From the NCBI GenBank assembly GCA_900545525.1, contig UQZX01000006.1:1-64000 (forward strand): a stretch of 64,000 nt of DNA. The letters run 5' to 3'. Positions 1 to 9,304 of this stretch are shown here, piece after piece. Numbering within the stretch: the first letter of the stretch is position 1; every line of letters begins with the position of its first letter. Under the pieces are notes generated by a model. That model saw nothing but the letters and a program-made list of their open reading frames with translations. It made no database searches and was not told the DNA's origin. A program made the position numbers and the translations under genes. The stretch is from an uncultured Prevotella sp. Its GTDB lineage: Bacteria > Bacteroidota > Bacteroidia > Bacteroidales > Bacteroidaceae.

Positions 1-54
1 TAGAGCACAACCTTGCCAAGGTTGGGGTCGCGGGTTCGAGTCCCGTTTTCCGCT
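1..54 (+). tRNA. tRNA-Gly (anticodon GCC), 5' end outside the window
   Basis: Only the 3' two thirds of the gene are present. The anticodon arm CAACC-TTGCCAA-GGTTG gives anticodon GCC. The T arm (positions 30-46, loop TTCGAGT) and the 3' acceptor strand TTTCCGC follow, then a U discriminator typical of bacterial tRNA-Gly. The 3' CCA is not encoded. Confidence 0.9.
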
Positions 55-85
55 CGGTTTTTAGGAACAGGAAAAATACAAATCA

Positions 86-637
86 ATGAATTTATACTTA
101 AGATATTTTGATAGAGAGACATTAGTAAATAATGTCGATGATGCCATATTCTTTTTAAGTTCTATACAGGAAATAGGGATGAACCCTGAGTTGGAAGCTG
201 ATATACGTTCATACGTTGCAAGCGATGTCTATTTCCCAAAGCGCTATAAAATTCGTCCTCGTGTTTATTTTATTGTGATAAAGACCGAGGCTGCGACGAT
301 GCTCGACTTCAAGCAGAAAAAGGCTTTGCGCTCACCGGGGGCGGCTGTACAGAGCGAAGCAAGGGAAGGCATGCCAACGTCTTTGCTGCGTCTTGGGGAG
401 GAACGTCCGGGATGGTATGAGGGAACACTCGACTTTAAGCGTGTGGTTATGATACCGGGTACAGGCAAGCATGAATATCGCGACACGCACTTTGTTGCCA
501 ATTGCAAGGCACACTCGGGATTGGACTGCTACAACCGTATTGTAGAACATCTCAGAAGCAGGGTCGACGCCAGAAGCCAGTTCCCATCGGCAAAGGGAAA
601 GAACTTCAAGTTCAAGTATTTAGGACTTTGGAAATAA
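86..637 (+). CDS. Conserved protein of unknown function, 183 aa, first gene of the ssb-gldE operon
   Basis: I do not recognise a family. The protein is soluble, with no signal peptide or membrane segment, and is rich in basic and aromatic residues. It contains a central hydrophobic strand (PRVYFIVIKTEA) and ends in a basic tail (KFKYLGLWK). The stop codon lies 4 nt before the ssb start, so the two genes are almost certainly co-transcribed. Many Bacteroidales have mutY at this position upstream of ssb, but this protein lacks the HhH and iron-sulfur features of MutY. A nucleic-acid role is possible from context only. Confidence 0.75.
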   Translation: MNLYLRYFDRETLVNNVDDAIFFLSSIQEIGMNPELEADIRSYVASDVYFPKRYKIRPRVYFIVIKTEAATMLDFKQKKALRSPGAAVQSEAREGMPTSLLRLGEERPGWYEGTLDFKRVVMIPGTGKHEYRDTHFVANCKAHSGLDCYNRIVEHLRSRVDARSQFPSAKGKNFKFKYLGLWK

Positions 638-641
638 TCTT

Positions 642-1052
642 ATGAATAAGGTTCTGCTTATAGGAAATGTAGGAAAAGAGCCTGATGTGCGCTATTATGA
701 GCAGGATCAGGCGGTTGCAAGCTTTCCTCTTGCCACCACGGAGCGCGGGTATACTCTGCAAAACGGTACACAGGTGCCCGACCGTACAGACTGGCATAAC
801 ATTGTGTTGTATCGCGGACTGGCAAAAGTTGCCGAGAAATATATTCATAAAGGTGACAAGCTGTACATAGAGGGACGTATACGTTACAGAAGCTATGACG
901 ACCAAAAGGGCATGCGGCGCTATGTCACGGAGATACTTGCCGAGAATATGGAGATGCTCACTCCTAAACAGACTGCTGTATCATCGCCTGCCGGACAGCC
1001 GGCAGATGCTCCGGTAAAGCAGGATAGCACAACAACGGATCTGCCATTCTGA
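642..1052 (+). CDS. ssb: Single-stranded DNA-binding protein
   Basis: SSB protects single-stranded DNA in replication and repair and recruits partners through its C-terminal tip. The OB-fold occupies residues 1 to about 105, opening MNKVLLIGNVGKEPDVRY with the conserved GNVGKDPE-like start. It includes the strand WHNIVLYRGLAKVAEKYIHKGDKLYIEGR, which is given here in family terms as the WHxIVxF...VxxYLxKGxxxYVEGxL core. A short disordered linker leads to a tip ending DLPF, the partner-docking motif. Length 136 aa is normal for Bacteroidota. It lies between the 183-aa gene and gldE. Confidence 0.95.
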   Translation: MNKVLLIGNVGKEPDVRYYEQDQAVASFPLATTERGYTLQNGTQVPDRTDWHNIVLYRGLAKVAEKYIHKGDKLYIEGRIRYRSYDDQKGMRRYVTEILAENMEMLTPKQTAVSSPAGQPADAPVKQDSTTTDLPF

Positions 1053-1077
1053 TGTCAGGTGATATTTGAAATAAATA

Positions 1078-2442
1078 ATGGTTTTGGACATAATATCGTA
1101 TTTAGGCACGACTTTGTCGGAAGTACATTTTAATGCTCCCGACACGGGAGTTGTCATTGCTTCATTACTTGCAGTATTCCTGCTTCTTGTTTCAGGCTTT
1201 GCCAGCGGGTCAGAAATAGCTTTTTTCAGTCTGGCACCTTCCGATTTAAATGAATTATCACCGGAACATAATCAAAGTGACAAGAACATAGAACTGTTGC
1301 GTAGCGACAGCGAGCGGACCTTGGCGACTATTCTTATAACAAATAATTTTGTCAATGTCATGATAATCATGATATGCAACTATATCTTCGGCAAGATTAT
1401 TGATTTCGGAAACGCCTATTGGCTGCAGTTCGTATGTATAACGGTGCTGCTTACTTTCTTCCTTCTTCTTTTTGGTGAGATTATGCCGAAGATATTTGCA
1501 CGGCAGTCTTCGCTGAAGTTCTGCAGGCGTACGATCGGCGGCATACTGTTTTTCCGCAAGTTGTTCTGGCCTTTGGGGACTGTTCTCATAAAGAGCGGTG
1601 TACTTGCCGAGAAGATTTTTGCAAAGGACAATCATGTCTTGAGCGTTGACGAGCTGGGACAGGCACTTGAACTGACAGACAAAAACGACATAAAGGATGA
1701 GCGCAACATGCTTAAAGGCATTGTACGCTTTGGTGCAGAGACCGTAAAGGAAATAATGACAAGCCGTCAGGATATAGTAGACCTTAATATAAAAAGTTCG
1801 TTTGCAGACGTTCTTAAATGTATTGTGGAAAACAATTACAGCCGTATTCCCGTTTATCAGGATAATACGGACAATATCCGTGGAGTGCTTTATATCAAGG
1901 ACTTGTTGTTGCATATAAACAAGCCTGCCAATTTCCGTTGGCAGAGCCTTATACGTCCGCCATATTTTGTTCCGGACACAAAGAAGATTGACGATCTTCT
2001 CCGTGAGTTTCAGAAAGGAAAGGTGCACATTGCCATCGTTGTCGACGAATTCGGAGGGACGAGCGGCATTGTAACACTTGAAGATATTCTCGAAGAAATT
2101 GTTGGTGAGATAAATGATGAATATGATGATGATGAGAAGACCTACAAGCGTATAGGGCATAATACTTATATATTTGAAGGAAAGACACTTCTTAGTGATT
2201 TTTACAGGATACTCAATGTTGACAGTGACGAGTTTGAAGAAATAGAGGGAGATGCAGATACCGTTGCAGGACTGTTGCTTGAACTCAAGGGTGATTTCCC
2301 TGTTATGAATGAAAAACTTGAGTATAAGAACTATTCTTTTGAAATTCAGGACATGGATGAGCGCCGCATATCCGGTGTGAAAGTTGTTGTTGGTGACAGA
2401 AAAGACGGAAACGGGGAAGACAATGCCGCTGATAAAGATTGA
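1078..2442 (+). CDS. gldE: GldE-type CNNM/CBS/CorC-domain membrane protein
   Basis: The protein has an N-terminal CNNM (DUF21) transmembrane domain with hydrophobic segments near residues 24-48, 78-100 and 108-130. A CBS pair follows at about 215-340 (first around IMTSRQDIVDLN, second around VVDEFGGTSGIVTLEDILEE). A C-terminal CorC/HlyC-type domain with the acidic motif EIEGDADTVAG completes it. It is related to magnesium/cobalt efflux proteins. In Bacteroidota this member is named GldE and is linked genetically to gliding and type IX secretion. The ssb-gldE order is common in Bacteroidales. The downstream gene starts inside its last codons, so translation is probably coupled. Confidence 0.9.
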   Translation: MVLDIISYLGTTLSEVHFNAPDTGVVIASLLAVFLLLVSGFASGSEIAFFSLAPSDLNELSPEHNQSDKNIELLRSDSERTLATILITNNFVNVMIIMICNYIFGKIIDFGNAYWLQFVCITVLLTFFLLLFGEIMPKIFARQSSLKFCRRTIGGILFFRKLFWPLGTVLIKSGVLAEKIFAKDNHVLSVDELGQALELTDKNDIKDERNMLKGIVRFGAETVKEIMTSRQDIVDLNIKSSFADVLKCIVENNYSRIPVYQDNTDNIRGVLYIKDLLLHINKPANFRWQSLIRPPYFVPDTKKIDDLLREFQKGKVHIAIVVDEFGGTSGIVTLEDILEEIVGEINDEYDDDEKTYKRIGHNTYIFEGKTLLSDFYRILNVDSDEFEEIEGDADTVAGLLLELKGDFPVMNEKLEYKNYSFEIQDMDERRISGVKVVVGDRKDGNGEDNAADKD

Positions 2443-3031
2443 AGAAATAGCCCCTGGTGTTCGTCTCGGATTGTGGCATGTAACTGAAACTCCGTCCGTT
2501 TTCTTTGACTTATATCCGCATTTGCTTGTCTATAAGCATGCAACAGATACGTTCCGGTCAGAAGCACGTTGTACCGAGTATCTTGCGGTTCGGGCGTTAT
2601 TGTTTCAAATGGAGGGTGATGGCGTGCTGATATCTCATGACGGAAACGGCAAGCCTCTTCTTTCAAACGGTTCGGAAATAAGCATAAGTCATACGCGTGG
2701 ATATGTAGCCGTAATTGTTTCTCCCACACGGTGCGTTGCTGTAGATATAGAATATGTTAGTGAAAGGGTGGGGCGTGTTGCCTCAAAGTTTCTTCGGAAT
2801 GATGAGAATGCCGTGTCTCTGCATGGGCAGTTGCTGTGTTGGTGTGCAAAAGAGACTGTCTATAAACTGTTTTCTGCCGATAAGCTTGGTTCTCATGATA
2901 TCCGTATTTCACCGTGTGAGTTAACGGGAGATACCGGTGTCGTTAATGCGGAGAATCTTAAGCGGCATGTTTCCCTTGACATACATTATAGTATGACGGA
3001 TAAGTTCATGTTGACTTATGCGGTATATTAA
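2423..3031 (+). CDS. 4'-phosphopantetheinyl transferase superfamily protein
   Basis: The family transfers the 4'-phosphopantetheine arm of CoA to carrier proteins. Its core signatures are visible: ISISHTRGYVAVIVS, then AVDIEYVSERVGRVASKFL (the magnesium-binding V-D-I/E motif), then WCAKETVYKLF (the WxxKEAxxK motif). The start at 2423 (MPLIKIEE) is preferred over an in-frame ATG at 2384, giving 202 aa and a 20-nt overlap with gldE. The natural carrier substrate is not evident. An Sfp-type enzyme for an unlinked pathway, or a second holo-ACP synthase, are both possible. Confidence 0.85.
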   Translation: MPLIKIEEIAPGVRLGLWHVTETPSVFFDLYPHLLVYKHATDTFRSEARCTEYLAVRALLFQMEGDGVLISHDGNGKPLLSNGSEISISHTRGYVAVIVSPTRCVAVDIEYVSERVGRVASKFLRNDENAVSLHGQLLCWCAKETVYKLFSADKLGSHDIRISPCELTGDTGVVNAENLKRHVSLDIHYSMTDKFMLTYAVY

Positions 3032-3104
3032 GCCGGTAATTTATAATCGATGTCACTTGCTGTATGGCAAGATAACGGATGTTGGATTATAAATTACCGG
3101 CTTT
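3031..3104. terminator. Bidirectional terminator between convergent operons
   Basis: An 18-bp inverted repeat (3031-3048 and 3085-3103) begins at the last base of the transferase stop codon and ends in a T-rich run. It separates the rightward ssb-gldE operon from the leftward lon operon and can serve both strands. Confidence 0.75.
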
Positions 3105-3114
3105 ATTTTGTGTT

Positions 3115-4377
3115 CTATGTGCTTGTCTTTTTACGTTCAGACCTTTTTCCGCTTCTCTTTTTATATCCTTGTTTCTTTTGCTTGTTATATGGCTTGCGCT
3201 TTCTGCCTTCATTCCTTGTGTAAACTTTGTATTCCGGTGCTTCGCCTATGCCTTGAGGCAACGGTATCTTTTCCACGGTGCGTCCTATGAACTTCTCAAT
3301 GTTCATGAAAGCCCCGATTTCCTTACCCCTTATGAGTGTTATTGCCCTTCCGTCGCGGTCAGCCCGTGCCGTTCGCCCTATGCGGTGCACATAGTCTTCC
3401 ACATCATGCGGTACATCATAGTTTATCACCATTGATATATCGTCGATGTCTATTCCTCTTGATACAATGTCCGTTGCAACGAGAACGTCCACCTGTCCGC
3501 TCTTGAAGCGGTACATCACGTCATCGCGCTGGCTCTGTTCAAGGTCAGAGTGCATCTCGTCGCTGTTTATGCCGCTTTGTTTCAGCGTCCTGTTAATTTC
3601 CTTTACCTTTATCTTTGACGAAGAGAATATTATTACACGGCTTAATTTTTCTTTTCCGAATATGTCTCTTAATATCCTCGGTTTCTGGTTGTCATGGCAT
3701 ACGTATGCCGTCTGTTTTATTTTCTCTGCCGGCTTGTTCACTGCAATCTTTATTATGGCAGGATTTTTAAGTATGCTTTTGGCAAGATGCTCTATCTTGT
3801 CCGGCATCGTTGCAGAGAACATTATCGTCTGGCAAGTCTCCGGCAACAGTTTCGCAATAGCCATGATATCTTCCGAGAAGCCCATGTCCAGCATTCTGTC
3901 TGCTTCGTCAAGAACGAAGAAAGACACCTTGCTGAAGTCAACGTTTCCCATGGTTATATGGCTTAGCAGGCGTCCCGGCGTTGCTATTATCACGTCGGCA
4001 CCGAGCTGCATCCCTTTTAGTTCCTGATTATATCTGTTGCCGTCATTGCCGCCATATACGGCAACGCTGTTTATCGAAGGCATGTAATAAGAGAAGCCCT
4101 GCATAGCCTGGTCTATCTGTTGTGCAAGCTCTCGTGTAGGACTCATTATGACACAGTTGATTGCATCTTGTGGAAAACCGCCGTCATCGAGTATGCTTAA
4201 TATTGGCAGAAGATATGCAGCCGTCTTTCCAGTGCCGGTCTGTGCCACTCCGAGCACGTCCTTTCTGTCAAGTATTGCGGGGATACATTTCTCCTGTATA
4301 GGTGTGCACGTGGTGAAATTCATGTCATCGAGTGCATCCAGTGTATTGTCATTTAAATCTAAATCGTAGAAATCCAT
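3115..4377 (-). CDS. DEAD-box ATP-dependent RNA helicase (RhlE-like)
   Basis: An RNA helicase for rRNA maturation or mRNA turnover. All core motifs are visible: Q-motif region FTTCTPIQEKCIP, Walker A AQTGTGKT at about residues 46-53, PTRELAQQ, DEAD at about 157, SAT, VATDIVSRGIDID and HRIGRTAR. The C-terminal 30 residues are strongly basic (RKRKPYNKQKKQGYKKRSGK), an RNA-binding tail as in RhlE and related enzymes. It starts 3 nt after the LptF/LptG-type gene ends, as the last gene of the lon-tgt operon. 420 aa is normal for a RhlE-type protein. Confidence 0.93.
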   Translation of the reverse strand: MDFYDLDLNDNTLDALDDMNFTTCTPIQEKCIPAILDRKDVLGVAQTGTGKTAAYLLPILSILDDGGFPQDAINCVIMSPTRELAQQIDQAMQGFSYYMPSINSVAVYGGNDGNRYNQELKGMQLGADVIIATPGRLLSHITMGNVDFSKVSFFVLDEADRMLDMGFSEDIMAIAKLLPETCQTIMFSATMPDKIEHLAKSILKNPAIIKIAVNKPAEKIKQTAYVCHDNQKPRILRDIFGKEKLSRVIIFSSSKIKVKEINRTLKQSGINSDEMHSDLEQSQRDDVMYRFKSGQVDVLVATDIVSRGIDIDDISMVINYDVPHDVEDYVHRIGRTARADRDGRAITLIRGKEIGAFMNIEKFIGRTVEKIPLPQGIGEAPEYKVYTRNEGRKRKPYNKQKKQGYKKRSGKRSERKKTST

Positions 4378-4380
4378 ATT

Positions 4381-5589
4381 TTAGTTAGGTGCTTTTCTGT
4401 AGCAGTAATATGCCACAAATGTAAAAATAATATTAGGTATCCATGCTGCCAGCACAGGCGGGGTATTGGCATTTATCGCAAATGTTGCCGACACTGTCTG
4501 CAACAGGATATATCCGAAGCTGAGTGCAAGTCCGATACCGAGATACAGTCCCATTCCCCCCTTGCGCTTTCGTGACGACAACGCCAGTCCTATGGTTGTA
4601 AGGATGAACGATGCGAAAGACATGGCTATGCGCTTGTGATATTCAACCTCATATTGTACAACGTTGCTTGAGCCGCGGTCTATCTGCTTGCCTATGTACT
4701 CTTGCAACTGCGGACTTGTGAATGTTTCCTGCTGTCCCTTGGAGAACACGAGGTCCGTAGGCTCCATCATAATCACGGTGTCTTTGGATGCTCCGCTTGT
4801 AATATGCTCCCTGAGACCTTTGAGCTGTCGTATCCTCCAGCCTATGGCTTTCCAGTGGTATTTTGCATCAGATATTGTGTCGTATTGTATTTCGGAAGCT
4901 GTCATGTGACTTACAAGCTTTTTGTTCTCAAACTTGTCGAGGCAAAAGCCATATCCCTTTTTCCGGTTGTTGTCGTAGTGCTGTATATATGCAATGACAC
5001 CTTTGCCTACCTGCAGTTGCACATTCTCTGCCGATGTGTTCTTTTTCTTGTTCTTATACATCGTTTCAAAGTTCTGTCTTACTATTGTTCCTTTCGGTAT
5101 GATGTATGAGCCGAGGTAATATGTCATTATAGATATGATTGCAGCCGAAATCATGTACGGGCGCATCAGTCGTTTGAAGCTTACACCGGCAGCGAGCATT
5201 GATATTATCTCGGAGTTTCCTGCAAGTTTTGATGTAAAGAATATTACGGCAATGAATACGAACAGCGGACTGAACAGATTGGCGAAGTAAGGTACGAAGT
5301 TCATGTAGTAGTCGAATACGATTGCTTTGAGCGGCGCATGATACTGTGTGAACTTTGCCAGATTTTCGTTGATGTCAAAGACGATGGATATAGAGATAAT
5401 CAAGGCTATGGAATAAAAGTAAGTACCGATAAACTTCTTGATTATATACAGGTCGAGCAACTTTATATACCTTTTTGGATTGGCATATCCCAGCCAGCCG
5501 AGCCTGCTGCCCAACCGTCCGGCAAGTTCTGCCGTTTTCCTGTATGCCGCATTCTTTTTGCCTCTGTTTATTATCGTCCTGATATTCAT
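4381..5589 (-). CDS. LptF/LptG (YjgP/YjgQ) family LPS-export permease
   Basis: An inner-membrane permease of the LptBFG complex that extracts LPS from the inner membrane. Three hydrophobic segments lie in the N-terminal third, including YFYSIALIISISIVFDINENLAKF and ANLFSPLFVFIAVIFF regions. A periplasmic beta-jellyroll stretch at about 150-290 follows, then three C-terminal segments (RIAMSFASFILTTIGLALSS onward). The family motif around LAGNSEIISMLAAGVSFKRLMRP is clear. Only one such gene is here, so the partner permease must lie elsewhere. LptF and LptG cannot be told apart with certainty by eye. Confidence 0.9.
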   Translation of the reverse strand: MNIRTIINRGKKNAAYRKTAELAGRLGSRLGWLGYANPKRYIKLLDLYIIKKFIGTYFYSIALIISISIVFDINENLAKFTQYHAPLKAIVFDYYMNFVPYFANLFSPLFVFIAVIFFTSKLAGNSEIISMLAAGVSFKRLMRPYMISAAIISIMTYYLGSYIIPKGTIVRQNFETMYKNKKKNTSAENVQLQVGKGVIAYIQHYDNNRKKGYGFCLDKFENKKLVSHMTASEIQYDTISDAKYHWKAIGWRIRQLKGLREHITSGASKDTVIMMEPTDLVFSKGQQETFTSPQLQEYIGKQIDRGSSNVVQYEVEYHKRIAMSFASFILTTIGLALSSRKRKGGMGLYLGIGLALSFGYILLQTVSATFAINANTPPVLAAWIPNIIFTFVAYYCYRKAPN

Positions 5590-5601
5590 AGTCCGTTTAT
5601 A

Positions 5602-6729
5602 CTATATTCTTTTTCCGAGCTGTTCTACAACAGACCTTTTCCATGTGACAAAGTCACCTTGTTCTATATGGTGCCTTGCATCAGTCACCAGCCGCAGATA
5701 GAAGGCAAGGTTGTGTATGCTGGCAATCTGCATGGCAAGCAGCTCCTGTGCCTTGAACAGATGGTGAAGATAAGCCTTTGTATATATGATATCCGTCTCG
5801 CATCCGTCCGGATCAACAGGAGAGAAGTCGTTTTCCCATTTCTTGTTGCGCATGTTCATTGTGCCGTTGTATGTGAAGAGCATGGCATTGCGTCCGTTTC
5901 TCGTAGGCATAACGCAGTCGAACATGTCTACGCCTCTCTCTATCGCTTCAAGGATGTTCTGCGGAGTGCCCACCCCCATAAGATAACGCGGCTTGTCTTT
6001 AGGCAGTATGTCATTGACCACCTCTATCATCTCATACATCACCTCTGTCGGTTCGCCTACGGCAAGTCCTCCGATAGCGTTTCCGTCTGCTCCTTTGTCT
6101 GCAACGAATTTTGCCGCCTCGCGTCTTAAATCCTTGTAAGTACATCCCTGAACTATCGGGAAAAGGCTTTGGCTGTATCCGTATAACGGCTCTGTTTCAT
6201 TGAAACGCTTTATACAGCGGTCGAGCCATCTCTCCGTTAGTCCGAGACTTCTTTTGGCATATTGATAGTCGCTGTCTCCCGGAGGACACTCATCGAATGC
6301 CATAATGATGTCCGCCCCTATCACCCGTTCGGTGTCCATGACGTTTTCCGGTGTGAAGATGTGTTTGGAACCGTCTATGTGTGAGCGAAATTCGCATCCC
6401 TCCTCTTTAAGCTTGCGTATGCCGGTGAGCGAAAAGACCTGAAAGCCGCCGCTGTCTGTCAGTATCGGACGGTCCCATGTATTGAACTTATGCAGTCCTC
6501 CCGCAGCCCGTAGCGTGTCAAGTCCGGGGCGCAGATACAGGTGATACGTGTTGCCAAGTATAATCTGTGCCTTTACCTGTTCGCGCAGTTCGTTGAAGTG
6601 GACGCCCTTTACGCTGCCGCATGTTCCCACCGGCATGAATATAGGCGTCTTTATCTGCCCGTGACAGGTCGTTATAAGTCCTGTGCGGGCATCGCTTGCG
6701 TTGTCGGTATGTTGTAGCTCGAATTTCAT
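5602..6729 (-). CDS. tgt: tRNA-guanine transglycosylase (queuosine pathway), lacking the usual zinc cysteines
   Basis: Exchanges guanine 34 of GUN-anticodon tRNAs for a queuine precursor or queuine. Active-site motifs are present: DSGGFQVFSL (D92), MAFDECPP (D146), GGLAVGE, and the nucleophile in MFDCVMPTRNGRNA (D271). In the canonical enzyme a CxCxxC...H site binds zinc. Here that region reads DPDGCETDIIYTKAYLHH, with one cysteine (C310) left, while the later histidine (IHNLAFY) remains. This looks like a clade feature rather than decay, because everything around it is intact. It starts 3 nt after lon ends. The modified base it inserts cannot be told from sequence. Confidence 0.93.
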   Translation of the reverse strand: MKFELQHTDNASDARTGLITTCHGQIKTPIFMPVGTCGSVKGVHFNELREQVKAQIILGNTYHLYLRPGLDTLRAAGGLHKFNTWDRPILTDSGGFQVFSLTGIRKLKEEGCEFRSHIDGSKHIFTPENVMDTERVIGADIIMAFDECPPGDSDYQYAKRSLGLTERWLDRCIKRFNETEPLYGYSQSLFPIVQGCTYKDLRREAAKFVADKGADGNAIGGLAVGEPTEVMYEMIEVVNDILPKDKPRYLMGVGTPQNILEAIERGVDMFDCVMPTRNGRNAMLFTYNGTMNMRNKKWENDFSPVDPDGCETDIIYTKAYLHHLFKAQELLAMQIASIHNLAFYLRLVTDARHHIEQGDFVTWKRSVVEQLGKRI

Positions 6730-6732
6730 TGA

Positions 6733-9192
6733 TTACTGTTTCTGTTCCTTTTCTTCTATTTCAAATGTAACGGCATTCTTTACCTTCTCGTCCGTGAGTG
6801 CAAAGTTCCATACATCCGCCACATTCTCCACATAGTGGAAACTTACGCCCTTGAGATATATTTCAGGTATTTCGTCTATATCCTTCTTGTTGTCCTTGCA
6901 CATCAATATCTCGGTTATGCCTGCGCGCTTTGCAGCAAGTATCTTCTCCTTAATGCCGCCTACGGGCAGCACTTTTCCACGCAAGGTTATCTCACCCGTC
7001 ATTGCCGTGTTCCTGCGGACCTTGCGCTGTGTTATTGCGGATGCAATCGACGTGGCAATAGTAATGCCTGCAGAGGGACCGTCTTTTGGCGTGGCACCCT
7101 CCGGCACATGTATGTGTATGTTCCAGTTGTCGAATATGCGGTAGTCGATGTTCAGGTCATCGGCATGTGCCTTTACATATTCCAGTGCCAGCATTGCCGA
7201 CTCTTTCATTACATCTCCAAGGTTTCCTGTCAGCGTGAGTTTGCCTCCCTTGCCCTTGCTGAGGCTTGTCTCAATGAAAAGAATCTCACCTCCGACACTT
7301 GTCCATGCCAGTCCTGTGACAACGCCGGCGTATTCATTGCCCTGATATATGTCGCGGTTGAACGGAGCCTTGCCAAGCATCAGCTCCACTTCTGCCGGTG
7401 TAATCTTAGAGAATGGCAGTTCTCCGTCTCTTACTTTCATCAGAGCTGCCTTGCGCAACAGCTTGTTTATCTGTTTCTCAAGCTGTCTTACCCCGCTTTC
7501 GCGTGTATACTGCTCAATAATCTTTTCTATTCCAGCCTTGTTGAACGTCAGAGCCTTGTCCGTGTTCATGCCAGTGTTTTCTTTTTCCTTGGGTATAAGG
7601 TGGCGTTTGGCAATTTCTATTTTCTCCTCAGTTATATATCCGCTTACCTCTATCAGTTCCATTCGGTCGAGCAACGGGCGCGGAATGGTAGTGATATCGT
7701 TTGCCGTGGCTATGAACAACACTTTCGACAGGTCGTAGTCCATGTCGAGATAATTGTCGTGAAAGGCGTTGTTCTGTTCCGGATCCAAAACCTCCAGCAG
7801 GGCGGATGCAGGGTCTCCGTTTACCGTGTTCTGCGTAACCTTGTCTATTTCATCGAGTATGAACACCGGATTTGACGAGCCTGCCTTCTGCATGCTCTTT
7901 ATTATCCGTCCGGGCATTGCGCCTATATATGTGCGGCGGTGTCCGCGTATTTCAGCCTCGTCGTGCACTCCGCCGAGAGAAACCCTCACATATTTGCGCT
8001 TCATCGACTGGGCAATGCTCTTGCCAAGGCTGGTCTTTCCAACTCCGGGAGGACCGTAAAGGCATATTATAGGCGACTTCAGGTCGTTGCGAAGGCTGAG
8101 AACAGCCATATACTCGAGTATCCTTTCCTTCACTTTCTCCATGCCGTAGTGGTCCTTGTCCAGTATTTTCTGTGCCCTTTTGAGGTTCAGGTCGTCTTCG
8201 GTGTATTCATCCCACGGCAGACTTACGAGCGTCTGAAGATAGTTAAGCTGTATGCTGTACTCCGGACTCTGAGGGTTGAGAATGTCGAGCTTGTCTATTT
8301 CCTTGCCGAATACTTTTGCAAAATTGTCGTTGTGCATCTTTTCTTCGGCTTTTTCTATAAGTTCCTTTCGCTCGGGCGACATATCGCCGTTGCCAAGTTC
8401 TTCCTTTATGTTTTTTATCTGCTGCTGAAGGAAATACTCTCTCTGCTGCTCATCGATGTCCTCACGCGTCCTTGTGCGTATGTCCTGTTTCAGTTCAAGC
8501 AGCTGCAGTTCCCGGTTCAGTTTCCTTAAGATACCGAAAGCCCTGTCTTTCAGTGAATTTACTTCAAGCAGTTCAATCTTGTCTGTAATGTCAAGCGGCA
8601 TGCTCGAACATATAAAGTTCAGCAGTATGATGCTGCTGGTGATGTTTTGTATTGCAAATTGTGCCTCGTCAGGAATGTCCTCGTTCAGCTTGATGTATCC
8701 TGCTGCGCATTTTCGCAGGTCGTCGATGGCTGCCTCGAAGATTTTGTCCCCGTTCTCAGGAAACTCTTCCTGAGCCGTTTCCACCAGTCCTTCCATGTAA
8801 GGACGTGTCCTCTTTATATCCATAAGGCGGCATCTGCCGAGCCCTTGTACAATAACAGAGATGTTGTTCCCTCCGCCAGGCATCTCGAGTATGCGTATTA
8901 TCCTTGCATAGACGCCGTATTCATACAGGTCGTCCTTGTCCGGTTCTTCCTTGTCAGCATCTTTCTGGCAGAAAACCGCGAACACGGCATTAGGCTTTTC
9001 CCTAAGTTTGTTTATAAGGTTGAGGCTGGTTTCCCTGCCTATAAGTATAGGTGAAACTATGCCCGGAAATAAAATAAGATTGCGTGTGGCAAGTATCGGC
9101 AGCCTGCCTTCGTGGCTTTCTTCTAATAATTTCGTAACATCTCCCTCGTAGTCGGCTATCATCGAAAATGCACTATTTTGATTTCTTTTCAT
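6733..9192 (-). CDS. lon: ATP-dependent protease Lon
   Basis: Lon degrades misfolded and regulatory proteins in the cytoplasm. The N-terminal substrate-recognition domain starts near residue 30 (LPILATRNLILFPGIV) and a coiled-coil stretch covers about 220-300. The AAA+ module has Walker A GPPGVGKTSLGKS near residue 375 and Walker B PVFILDEIDK. The protease domain carries the catalytic serine in PKDGPSAGITIATS (about 706) and the lysine in KEKILAAKRAGI (about 749). 819 aa is full length. It is the first gene of a four-gene leftward operon and has its own -7 box at 9220-9228. Confidence 0.97.
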   Translation of the reverse strand: MKRNQNSAFSMIADYEGDVTKLLEESHEGRLPILATRNLILFPGIVSPILIGRETSLNLINKLREKPNAVFAVFCQKDADKEEPDKDDLYEYGVYARIIRILEMPGGGNNISVIVQGLGRCRLMDIKRTRPYMEGLVETAQEEFPENGDKIFEAAIDDLRKCAAGYIKLNEDIPDEAQFAIQNITSSIILLNFICSSMPLDITDKIELLEVNSLKDRAFGILRKLNRELQLLELKQDIRTRTREDIDEQQREYFLQQQIKNIKEELGNGDMSPERKELIEKAEEKMHNDNFAKVFGKEIDKLDILNPQSPEYSIQLNYLQTLVSLPWDEYTEDDLNLKRAQKILDKDHYGMEKVKERILEYMAVLSLRNDLKSPIICLYGPPGVGKTSLGKSIAQSMKRKYVRVSLGGVHDEAEIRGHRRTYIGAMPGRIIKSMQKAGSSNPVFILDEIDKVTQNTVNGDPASALLEVLDPEQNNAFHDNYLDMDYDLSKVLFIATANDITTIPRPLLDRMELIEVSGYITEEKIEIAKRHLIPKEKENTGMNTDKALTFNKAGIEKIIEQYTRESGVRQLEKQINKLLRKAALMKVRDGELPFSKITPAEVELMLGKAPFNRDIYQGNEYAGVVTGLAWTSVGGEILFIETSLSKGKGGKLTLTGNLGDVMKESAMLALEYVKAHADDLNIDYRIFDNWNIHIHVPEGATPKDGPSAGITIATSIASAITQRKVRRNTAMTGEITLRGKVLPVGGIKEKILAAKRAGITEILMCKDNKKDIDEIPEIYLKGVSFHYVENVADVWNFALTDEKVKNAVTFEIEEKEQKQ

Positions 9193-9219
9193 ACAATGGT
9201 CGTCTCTTGTTTTTGAGGT

Positions 9220-9228
9220 GCAAAGTTA
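9220..9228 (-). promoter_or_regulatory. -7 box of the lon operon
   Basis: On the minus strand the sequence reads TAACTTTGC, matching the Bacteroidota TAnnTTTGC box, 28 nt upstream of the lon ATG. No clear TTTG -33 element was seen at the expected spacing. Confidence 0.6.
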
Positions 9229-9304
9229 AGTAATTAAATTGATAATGTGCGATGCACAACAGATAAAATTATATAATATGGTGTACGATGTGAAAATAAA
9301 TGGC

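Noticed and set aside
1258..2160. Large minus-strand open frame opposite gldE
   Set aside because: A shadow of the gldE coding frame, with no promoter or family resemblance.
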